Assembly (NCBI RefSeq): GCF_021462225.1
Contig: NC_061804.1
Location: 38,205,975-38,269,974, forward strand
Source: Girardinichthys multiradiatus
Taxonomy: Eukaryota > Chordata > Actinopteri > Cyprinodontiformes > Goodeidae
DNA: 64,000 nt
Direction: 5' to 3'
The notes beneath the pieces are model-generated. The model worked only from the letters and a program-made list of their open reading frames with translations. It was not told where the DNA came from and did not search any database. Both the position numbers and the translations under genes were made by a program. Every line of letters starts with the position of its first letter. Positions within the stretch are counted from its first letter, which is position 1. Positions 12,301-24,300 of this stretch are shown here, one piece after another.

Positions 12301-15300
12301 AACATCGTATATCTGTAGGGTAGTAGAAACATACACAACAAACAGACCAGAAAAGTTCATTCTGAGAAGCATAATGAAAACAAGTCGGTATAAATCTACA
12401 ATCTCCCAGAACTGTTTGCATTTTGGCTGAGTGATGGATTCATCTACCTTGACACGGTCTCTTTCTGCTGGAGACATTTGTGGCAAGCTCATTCTCCTTT
12501 GTTTTGTTTTCCTGGATTAGTATTCATGGCCAAACTAAAATAAATGCTCATTTTTCTGCATTTTCTTTTTGGGAGATGCTTGGAGGAGGACATGTTTATG
12601 TTGCTGGATTGTGTTTGTAGAAACACAGTTAAATTAAATATTGAGTGTGAGCCCAACATGATCACACGTCCCTAGTGGCTTAACAGATTTCCTCGTAACA
12701 TATTAATTTACAACAGTCTTGGTGTCTGCATTTCTTTTCTTTGAAGTGATGAATCTTTGCACAGAGACTTGAAAAAAGATAAAATCAACACATGATCTTA
12801 GAGGTAATATCTGTTTGTCTGCTATGTGTTAAATCAGGACACCAACTTGTGTATTTGTAACTTTTTTCTCTACTAAGATAGACTTACATGGTAGAGGTTA
12901 GTAAAAGAGAGTTGCCTCTTCACTGATTTATGTTGATATACTCAGCGGTGCTAACCCTGAGGGGAGAAATTTGTCTTCTCGTTCCCTTCTCCTCTGGAGG
13001 AGGTTACAGCATTGGGTCAGTTATTGAACAAAGCCCCAGGAGGTTGGGAAGATTCATTGCTCTGCAGAATGATGCTTCAGCACGACTTGTCTCCTGCACG
13101 GCTTCACTAAGACAGAAGGGCTGTGGAGTTGATGTGAAGTTGTGGTTAAAGTATATTTAGTTTGCTGACTCTTTCATGGTCTGATCACCATCTCAGGGTT
13201 CCTACGCAGTTAGAAAAAGTCTGGAAAAAGTCTTCTAGATCTTGATCAGTATGATAGCAGAGATAGCTGTGTATAGAAAGAGATATTTGAATTTACACAC
13301 CTTTCCCTATCCCATGTTATAATGTTTTAGTCATCCATCCATCCATCTATCTATCCATCTGTCGTTCATCTATACATCCATCGTTCCTCTTTGGTCACCC
13401 ATCCATTCTGTTGTCCATTAGTAAACCAACATACAAATTTATGTTCTACATATGCATTTTCAAGGCACAGCTTGAAAAATCATATGCAAAGCAAAGAAAA
13501 ATGTGTTTATATAATAAATCCTCCACCCTGTGTGCCCAGGTGGAGGAGTGCCATTTGCCTGGCCTTGGCGTGGCTCTTACTTTGGACTACAAACCAGATA
13601 CGCCGGATGAGGCTGTCAGCCCGCTTGTGTCTTACGTCAGCGGCCTGCTACTGGGCACCAACAGCAAAGTCCGTACCTGGTTCAGCATGTTCATCCGCAA
13701 CGGACAACAGGTAAGTAGGAAAGGGTTTGCTCTACAGATTTGCAAACATTCTTTAAGTTCTACCACCTTCACCACCTTATTACCCAACACTCAGCTGTAG
13801 AAAGCCATCAGGTCAGATGTTACAACAAACAAAAAATATGTAACATGACCCAATTGCTTTTAGTAAAGACAGAAAAGAAACAACTATTCCAACTTCTGCA
13901 AAAATATTGTAACCTGTTACATGTTAATTTTATTTATATCATATATTTGGAATATTTATTTTTAATATGTTGACTTAAGAAATATAAAATGTAGAACAAA
14001 GAAATATTAAATGAAGTAGTGCTTATTGTGCGTATTCGGCTCTTTGCAGGGTAACACAAAGAATAACAAGCCGATATTTGTTGGTATTTAGTGGGGCTGT
14101 CTGCTCAGGTAGCCAGCCTGCCATCAGCCAATAACAGGCATATTTCTCCTTGTTAGCGACCAACCGGTGTGCAGGATTACCTAGGGTAGGGGCATTATTG
14201 GAGAAAACTCCAGTATCTGCAGCAGTCTCTCTGGCTTTACCAGGAAATGGTAGCGGTTAGCAAAACAGACGGAGGGCTAGAATAGAACTGCACAGTGGAA
14301 AGACAGCGAGACCTTAGAGCTCGTTAATAAACAGATAAAACTTTATTCAAGCTTAATGGGGGGTTTTCATTGACGTCACTGAAGTCGCCAGTCCGCCATC
14401 TTGGGTGTCTCTGTATCGCTTCACACTTTTCACAACATTGCATACTTTTTCGACCATAGATAATTATCTAGAGTCGTTACAGCCTCCTGATAAGGCCATG
14501 TACCTCAAGGAAATTGTGTGTATCAACAAGGTGGAACCATATGTTGGTTTCTTTAGCGCAAATCCCGACAATTGGCCGCACAACAATTTTTTTCATAGCC
14601 ACAACATAGGCAAACATCCATAATAAGTTCCATATTGCCTTTTATTGGATAACTATATAATAGGTATATTACTAGATAATACATGTAGAGTATAACAATA
14701 AAGGTAAATTGCAGCCTACATCTAGCTGGTCAAGGCGTGAGAGCGCAGCTTAATGAAGTACAGGGGTTGGACAATGAAACTGAAACACCTGTCATTTTAG
14801 TGTGGGAGGTTTCATGGCTAAATTGGACCAGCCTGGTAGCCAGTCTTCATTGATTGCACATTGCACCAGTAAGAGCAGAGTGTGAAGGTTCAATTAGCAG
14901 GGTAAGAGCACAGTTTTGCTCAAAATATTGAAATGCACACCACATTATGGGTGACATACCAGAGTTCAAAAGAGGACAAATTGTTGGTGCACGTCTTGCT
15001 GGCGCATCTGTGACCAAGACAGCAAGTCTTTGTGATGTATCAAGAGCCACGGTATCCAGGGTAATGTCAGCATACCACCAAGAAGGACGAACCACATCCA
15101 ACAGGATTAACTGTGGACGCAAGAGGAAGCTGTCTAAAAGGGATGTTCGGGTGCTAACCCGGATTGTATCCAAAACACATAAAACCACGGCTGCTCAAAT
15201 CACGGCAGAATTAAATGTGCACCTCAACTCTCCTGTTTCCACCAGAACTGTCCGTCGGGAGCTCCACAGGGTCAATATAGACGGCCGGGCTGCTATAGCC

Positions 15301-18300
15301 AAACCTTTGGTCACTCATGCCAATGCCAAACGTCAGTTTCAATGGTGCAAGGAGCGCAAATCTTGGGCTGTGGACAATGTGAAACATGTATTGTTCTCTG
15401 ATGAGTCCACCTTTACTGTTTTCCCCACATCTGGGAGAGTTACGGTGTGGAGAAGCCCCAAAGAAGTGTACCACCCAGACTGTTGCATGCCCAGAGTGAA
15501 GCATGGGGGTGGATCAGTGATGGTTTGGGCTGCCATATCATGGCATTCCCTTGGCCCAATACTTGTGCTAGATGGGCGCGTCACTGCCAAGGACTACCGA
15601 ACCATTCTTGAGGACCATGTGCATCCAATGGTTCAAACATTGTATCCTGAAGGCGGTGCCGTGTATCAGGATGACAATGCACCAATACACACAGCAAGAC
15701 TGGTGAAAGATTGGTTTGATGAACATGAAAGTGAAGTTGAACATCTCCCATGGCCTGCACAGTCACCAGATCTAAATATTATTGAGCCACTTTGGGGTGT
15801 TTTGGAGGAGAGAGTCAGGAAACGTTTTCCTCCACCAGTATCACGTAGTGACCTGGCCACTATCCTGCAAGAAGAATGGCTTAAAATCCCTCTGACCACT
15901 GTGCAGGACTTGTATATGTCATTCCCAGGACGAATTGATGCTGAATTGGCCGCAAAAGGAGGCCCTACACCATACTAATAAATTATTGTGGTCTAAAACC
16001 GGGTGTTTCAGTTTCATTGTCCAACCCCTGTAGGTCACAGCGCTGAGTGCTGGATGGCAGTGCATAGTGTGCCATCCACCTCACAATCAACTGAGCAGCT
16101 CACGGTCTTGGCAGACTGTTTTCCAGAATATTATTACAGTAAATGTAGAGGAACATTATTTATTTACCTGTCACAAAATGTGTACTGTTTACTTGGGTGT
16201 TAGCGAGACTCTGGAAATCCGATTCAGCCACAGTAGTCGACGTTGTGTACTCTGTGTTTTTGTTTTCTCTCACTGATTTTTTTATCATGGCTGGCAGATG
16301 ACAAAATAAACGTTAGTCTTGACCACCACACGCAGCACAACCCACAATTAAGCAGGTTTTCCCCATTAAATGAATGCTCCGGAGTTTTACTTCACTGATC
16401 ACGTTAAAACAACGAAAACAGGCCGCAGCTGCCACCCAAGACGCCAATAGTGAAGTGCGGTCACGTGACGACATGTGAAAAGCCCCCATTGAAAGGCTAA
16501 TAGGAACTGTCTGGATGTGGAACGTAGTTTGTATTTCAAAATTTGTATACAACCGTTCAAACAGAGGACTTTAGACTTTTAGAGGCGCTGACATATGTGA
16601 TTAAAAGTTGCCCTCGAAATGATAAAGTTCTGAATAAACTCGGCAGTCAGATCTCCCTAAAACTGAACAATAAAAAGTTTTCACTCTCCTTTTATTCATG
16701 TGGCGTGGTTTCCCCACACAGCACCTGCTGACACAATAAATGGCTTCTGTTGTGCATTTAAACCGTAACACCTATTTCTCCATGTTTACTGGTGTTTGTA
16801 TACATTGACGTTAAGTTGGATGATCAAAGAGGAGGAATATTTTGAGAGATGAGACTGCTGGTGAAGTTTTTTTTAATACAGTTCAAACCTCAACAGATCC
16901 ATCTCAACTGTAAATCATGGCAGGATAGCCATCTGCCACTTATGCTTGACGACACACTTATTTTTCTTAAGCACATGCAGGTCAGTTTGGAGCCACAATA
17001 TTTTCAAAGTAATGGGAAAGACCGCACAAAAAAATTTGATTCCTGAAAAAATTTAGACCTGAACGAGGCCTTAGTGTCTGTTCTGAGTTTAGGATTACAT
17101 AATGACAATGCTTTGTCACATTGTTTTGTCTTTCCCTTTGTTTTTTTCCTTTGTTTTCAGTTCCTGGCTTCTCTGCTGCAACTTTAAGCTGATATTGAAA
17201 AACAAATTAACAAACAAATGGGTAATTGTGCAATTTTAGGCCTGGTCCACGCAGAGACAAGCTTAGGTGTATCTACAACAGTATTTTGTTGTTTAGGCGT
17301 TGCATCCACATGTATTCATCGTTCTGGGAGACCAGAAATGACAATTTCTTAAATCTGGTCCCACAGTTGAAAGATTTTAAATAACCTGTTCCATATTTCC
17401 ATGTGTACATGCATGTATCCTTTGGGAATTGATGACGTCGTAACTCCTCTCTCTAACCTGCATGCCGCCATGTTGGTGTGTTTATCTCGCACGAGTTGTC
17501 TACACGAGCCTGGTGACTTTGTCCACTGCTTTTACTGCCTTTCTGTTGCAGTGTCACAGCGCCACCAATGGGCCTGGCATACATTCTACAGCGTTATCAG
17601 TGGTGCTGCGTGCTCTCGTGTGGACACACATTTTTTTCTAAATCGTTTTTGACATGAAACCGTTTTCTTCTCTGTGTGGACAGGGCGTGGATACATTTTT
17701 TCAGTAATGTGGTTTTTTTCTTCGTAGATATGATTGACTTATGATTTTATTATTGTTGGGAAATACCTTTTCCTTTAATTGGCTGGAGAGGCTTATCAGT
17801 TACACTGGAGGGATGTCCCAGAATGTTCCATCCATAATTAGATTTTCCCACATTTTAACATTATTTCCAGCATTATAATAGTTGTTGAAAAATTATTATT
17901 ATTGTAATCATTATTGAAAAAAGAAACAAAGCTAAAAACTGTTGCGATGTTAGCTGTTGTGTGGGAGCTCAGCAATGGCTCACAGGTTTTCCTCTCCTTT
18001 CCTCTGTGCTGCTAGAGGAAGAGAGAAAGCAGCTCCGTGCTGTGGCAGATGCGCAGACAGCTGCTGCTGGAGCTGGTGGCTATCCTGCCACGCTCGCGCA
18101 GCACACACGTGCCCAACGATGCTAACATGGAAGATGAGGGTGGTTCGGGTTACTCTGGTCTCAGGGAGGAGCATGTGGTGAAGGCCAGCGCTCTGCTGCG
18201 ACTCTACTGTGCCCTCATGGGCATCGCAGGTCTCAGGTGAGATGCATTAGGGTCATTAATTTCCCCTTTTGTTTTTGAGTAAAGTAAATGTTTAGCCCAC

Positions 18301-21300
18301 AGATGTTTGAAATAAAAACGTCATGTAGATGGGATTCTTCTGTAGACCTACAGATGAAGAAGCGGAGCAGCTCCTCCAGCTGATGACCAGCCGGCCACCA
18401 GCTACTCCTGCAGGCGTTCGCTTCGTGTCCCTGTCCTTCTGCAAGCTGCTGGCCTTCCCCACCCTGGTCAGGTACACAAAGCTTTATTTTTACCACTGGC
18501 CAGGTGCTCTTTGTTTTTAATGCTCTGCAACACCTACTGCATGCTAATAGTGTAACATTCAGATTCCCTCTGTGTAAATAATTTGATTTTATTGCCCTCA
18601 TCTGAGTTTACTGTCTAGAATAGTGTTCTTTAAATGTTCTATTTAAGTGTTGTTTTTATTTATTTCTCAAGTTTATTCCAGGTATTCTCATCTGTGTTTT
18701 TGTAGCACTCCAGAGCAGGAGCAGCTGATGGTCATGTGGCTCAGCTGGATGATCAAAGAGGAGGAATACTTTGAGAGGTAAAACTGCTGGTGAAGTTTCT
18801 TTTAATACAGTTTAAACCTCAACAGATCCATCTCAACAGGGCTGTTAATCTCAACTATAAATCTCACTTCAGAATGCACCCATTAGGTCTATTCCTTTCA
18901 TGATTTGGTATTTGTATTTTCATGACACTTAGCAAACTGTATTTTTGGTCTTAAATGTAAAAAATGCAGAGTACAATGTTACTGAATTGGTTTTATGTTA
19001 TTTTTTTCAAATAAATGATGGGAGACATTATTTCTAGGTGAATCCAATGTTGAAATGAGAATGCAATTTTTAGAGTAGAGGTTTAATTGAGAAGGATCCA
19101 ATACATTCCCTTTCCAGAATAAAATGTATGTTAAATATGTTGAGCCTTTTTGCATATCAAGCATTAAACAATATTATGAACCTTTAAGGTGTCATAGCAG
19201 TCCTGGTGGGATGGTTCTGCTTGTACAGTTAGCATTGATTATAATACATTAGCTAGGATCTAAAAGCATTTTGAGGAATTAATCCATGTGTAAATATGAC
19301 CTGCAATCTTTACTGCCACATTCCTAAAATTCATTGAACTCTAAAAGTTGGAAACTAATTTATAACAGCTCTCAGTTTTTATTTATAGTGTTAAGTATTT
19401 TAAATCATAATCTTATAAACTGCTTTAGATTTAGTTCCCTGTGAATGATTTTACAGAATCACAGTAGAGTTATGTTAGCAAAACTCTGGACTGTTGTTGG
19501 TCTTGTGGCTCAGCAGAAAACTTCAGCTTTCGTTTACTGAAACTTAAAAGCAATGGGAAGGGTTGAAGAAAACATTACTGCAGAAATAAGATGCAGTAAA
19601 GGTTACATATGTATCTCCTATGGCTGCAGACATTCTTGCGTGTATATTGTTTGTTCAGCGTTTAAGAGTAAATTTTCTTTGTTTTTATAATCCTAAGCAA
19701 ACAGTGCATTGTTTTTGTCTATCAGAGACTTTACGCATCCTTGTTGTGACTCATACATCATAAATGTTCTCAGCTGAAGATTGATCTGTACTTACAGGGT
19801 CTGCACTAATGCAGTGTGTGGAGTGGAGGATTATGGAAGCAAATCAGTTTGATTTAAAATTTGGTCCAATGCGATCCTGGATTATGCACGAGTCTTAATG
19901 CCTATCCTCAGTCGCCTCTCATGCGTGTGTGTGTCTTCTTCCTTACAGTGCTGCAGGCGTATCTGCTTCTTTTGGAGAGATGCTATTACTGGTTGCCATG
20001 TATTTCCATAGCAACCAGCTCAGCTCCATTATTGAGTTGGTGTGCTCTACTTTGGGGATGAAGGTAAGGTGGGAGGGAGACTTGAATCAATAAATCTGTC
20101 TGACTGACCAGGTACTGGCCCCACTTCTCTCTCCCATCTGTAGCAGCAGTGCATACAGACTATAACATTAATGAAACACTTGCAGCATACATACATCAAG
20201 TAAGATGCATCATACCCTGTGGCCAATTTGCCATTTTATTACTTATTAAGTGCACTATTGTTTCCTCCCTGTGATCTAAGTAGTTTTCCTGTCTCAGTGT
20301 GTTTTCCACTAAGATGTGTAATGTAATTGGATTTAGAGCCTGTTTGTTTCCACCCCCAGGGCATTCCTTTCAATTCAGCGCTCTGCCTGCCATGTAGAAT
20401 TTTCTTATGAAATATGAAAGGAGGGAATTACAAAATACCAGTGCTGCTGCCTGAAGGTTGTTTTCACTCACATCGAGCCGAACACTGCCGATGTTTCTCA
20501 TTGTGTTTTTTTTGTTGTTGTTTTTGTCCGGGGGATGTTTATCTTTTCACAGATTGCCATCAAGCCGAGCTCTCTAAGCAAAATGAAAACTATCTTCACC
20601 CAGGAGATTTTCACTGAACAGGTATTTATACTCTCCATCCATATATTTTCTGCTCACAGTTATTAAACAGCCTTCTTCAAACAGTGAAAAAATAAGGACA
20701 CCCTACGAGAGTCTTTGTGTTTATCTAAAATATATGAATGTTTATCAGTTTTAACAGCACTGATAATATGAAAGTGCATGTTTACAATCAGAGTTTAACT
20801 TCCAAGGGATGTGTGCAAGGTGGAACCCTTTCCCCTCTTAGATAAACATGAAGGCCAGAGCGAAGTTTGCCACAGAGAGGTGGACACCAAAACAGAGGAC
20901 ATGTTTGGCATAAACCATCCACAGAATTCTAGGAAAGTAACCTCATGTCAACTGTGAAACACGGAGGTGGAAGTGTCATGGTTTGGGGATGCTTTGCTGC
21001 AGCAGAACCTGAAGAGCTCACCATCATAGAGTCCACCATGAATTCTACAGAAGGAAGAGGGAGCATGTGTGTAAAAATAAAATGGCTGAAGCTGAACTGG
21101 ATCCTGCAAAATGACTGTGACCCCAAAACATACTGGTAAATCCACCAAGGACTGGCTGAGAAATAAGAAATGGAAAGTCCTGGGCCTTGTCAAAGTTCAG
21201 ATCGTCCAAAGCTGAATGTGAGGAGTGATCAATTTTTCCTCAGACGGATGTCAGAGACTTGTATGCCTCTTTTCCATTCACGGTTCCAGCACCCCACGTC

Positions 21301-24300
21301 TCCACTCTGAGCGGCTTATCTCTTTTTTTTTTACTTTTCTCAGCTCTGCTTTGTGGTAAAATCCATGGCTTGTCATTCTCTCTGCTACCTCGGCGAAAAC
21401 TTCCTTATGCCGCTGACCTATGGCTGACGACTCTCACGGCCAGTCGGTGAAGAACAGTCTGTTCATGTCACATTTTGGCCCTAATCAGCCCCGATGGGAC
21501 CTGCTGATAAGAAGGTACCAAGAAAGCCAGTACAGGGCCAGAAAAGCCAGTGAAGGAAACGGCCGCAAAACGGACTGAGTGAAGTAGAGCTGGCCATAGT
21601 AGAGCCCATGGAAAAGGGGCAGTAGATGGCGACAATAAGTGTCTCACTAATATTATTTCAGCCAAACAGGGCAAGAATAGCTATTAGGACAGGTCCTAAC
21701 TGTTTCTCCAGCTACAAAATGCTTCATTTTTCTTTTGGGTAAAGCAAGGGTAATTGTTGGTGTTTAACTGTAATTTAAAAAAAATATTTTTGATTATATG
21801 AACATTTCATTTGAAAGAGCAGAATATTTAATGGGGTGTCCTAATTTTTCCACGACTGTAAATGAAATTGACACAACTTGAATCTTTTGTGTTTGGGTAA
21901 TTGGAAAATCACTACATGTTTGGTAGAAATCAATAAATGCAGTCAGATTGTGTTCAAACTGCACAGGACTATAAATTAATTAGATTTTCTTTAAAAATAT
22001 GTTTGACATCAAAAACGGTCATGAGACACTATGTCATAAAAGAAATGCTTGCATGTATCCTTTAAGATGTGCTCACATGATAGCTGCTGGAAAATGCTAT
22101 GTTAGTCAACAATTAAATAAATAAAGAGTTGTATTTGTGTCCTGTTCGTCTGTGTAGGTGGTTACGGCCCATGCTGTGAGGGTCGCGGTGACAAACATCC
22201 TAAGTGCCAACATCACAGGATTTCTTCCCATTCACTGCATCTACCAGCTGCTTCGGAGCAGGGCCTTCACCAAGCACAAAGTGTCCATTAAGGTGCGTCT
22301 TATGCTAATGATCTGACGACGTTCAGCTAGAGTTAGATGTTGCATCAAAACCTAATTGGCTTTCTCATCTAGCCAACTCTTGCAGGGAAATTTGATGGCG
22401 CCCCAGATAAAATCTGTAAAAGGCCATGAAATAAGTTCATATTTCATTGCAGTATTTTATGTTCTCACAAAAACTCTAGAAGAATCCAAATTTTGATTTG
22501 GGTACAATTGTTCAGCAGCAGAAAAATATTCCATGTTAAGCAGTCATTGCTTAAAGAAATTAGTACTCAATTACTAAAACAAAAGTAATTAAAGCACATT
22601 TTAAGTCTGTGATGTACTTTTTTAATCTAGAGTTTTAAGGAACCTTTGAATAGTGATCAATGATGTTTTGTGTACCTAAATATTACATAACACAGAGGCC
22701 CATTTCTTTTAAATCCTGCCCACTATTTATGCTTAGCCACTACACACAGTGGTTAAAATGGTTAAAAACATCTCCCAAACCCACTAGGATTCTTGGGGCC
22801 TTCAAGTGTCTAAAAAACATTAAGCACTTTTTAAATGCTAACTAGTTGTTTTGGGAAACATGCCCAAAAATGTACACAGCTCAAAAAAATAAAGGGAACA
22901 CTTAAACAACACAATATAACTCCAAGTAAATCAAACTTCTGTGAAATCAAACTGTCCACTTTGGAAGCAACACTGATTGACAATCAATTTCACATGATGT
23001 TGTTCAAATGGAATAGACAACAGGGGGAAATATTTGGTGATTAGCAAGACACTCAATAAAGGAGTGGTTCTGCAGGTGGGGACCACAGACCACTTCTCAG
23101 TACCTATGCTTTCTGGTTGATGTTTTGGTCACTTTTGAATGTTGGTGGTGCTTTCACACTCGTGGTAACATGAGACGGACTCTACAACCCACACAAGTGG
23201 CTCAGGTAGTGCAGCTCATCCAGGATGGCACATCAATGCGAGCTGTGGCAAGAAGGTTTGCTGTGTCTGTCAGCGTAGTGTCCAGAGCCTGGAGGCGCTA
23301 CCAGGAGACAGGCCAGTACACCAGGAGACGTGGAGGAGGCCGTAGGAGGGCAACAACCCAGCAGCAGGACCCCTACCTCCACCTTTGTGCAAGGAGGAAC
23401 AGGAGGAGCACTGCCAGAACCCTGCAAAATGACCTCCAGCAGGCCACAAATGTGCATGTGTCTGCACAAACAGTTAGAAACCGACTCCATGAGGATGGTA
23501 TGAGGGCCCGACATCCACAAATGGGTGTTGTGCTCACAGCCCAACACCGTGCAGGACGCTTGGCATTTGCCAGAGAACACCAGGATTGACAAATTCGCCA
23601 CTGGCGCCCTGTGCTCTTCACAGATGAAAGCAGTTTCACACTGAGCACATGTGACAGACGTAACAGAGTCTGGAGACACCATGGAGAGCGATCTGCTGCC
23701 TGCAACATCCTTCAGCATGACTGGTTTGGCAGTGGGTCAGTAATGGTGTGGGATGGCATTTCTTTGGAGGGCTGCACAGCTCTCCATGTGCTCACCAGAG
23801 GTAGCCTGACTGCCATGAGGTACCAAGATGAGATCCTCAGACTCCTTGTGAGACCATATGCTGGTGCGGTTGGCCCTGGGTTCCTCCTAATGCAGGACAA
23901 TGCTAGACCTCATGTGGCTGGAGTGTGTCAGCAGTTCCTGCAAGATGAAGACATTGAAGCTATGGACCGGCCCGCCCGTTCCCCAGACCTGAATCCGATT
24001 GAGCACATCTGGGACATCATGTCTCGCTCCATCCACCAACAGACTGTCCAGGAGTTGGTGGATGCTTTAGTCCAGGTCTGGGAGGAGATCCCTCAGGAGA
24101 CCATCCACCATCTCATCAGGAGCATGTCCAGGCATTGTAGGGAGGTCATACAGGCACGTGGAGGTCACACACAATACTGAGCCTCATTTTGACTTGTTTT
24201 AAGGACATTACATCAAAGTTGGATCAGCCTGTAGTGTGTTTTTCCACTTTAATTTTGTGTGTGACTCCAAATCCAGGCCTCCATTGGTTAATAAATTTGA

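Larger units (their letters stand above)
14358..16487. mobile_element. Older TIR element hosting the DD36E Tc1 (superfamily unknown)
   Basis: The left end reads ggggggttttcattgacgtc (14358) and the right end, on the opposite strand, gggggcttttcacatgtcgt (from 16487). The similarity continues inward to a shared tcttgggtg about 45-55 nt in on both sides. Between them a short frame at 14405-14623 reads [20 protein letters not shown]. That motif vaguely recalls the start of YqaJ-type proteins common in fish mobile DNA, a weak recollection. The element lacks a complete gene and is interrupted by the 14761-16030 transposon. Confidence 0.6.

Noticed and set aside
13331..13395. Tandem pattern that might suggest a CRISPR-like array
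   Set aside because: It is a simple tetranucleotide microsatellite in a vertebrate intron.
15211..15899. Several minus-strand open frames across the DD36E transposase
   Set aside because: Shadows of the intact + strand transposase gene.
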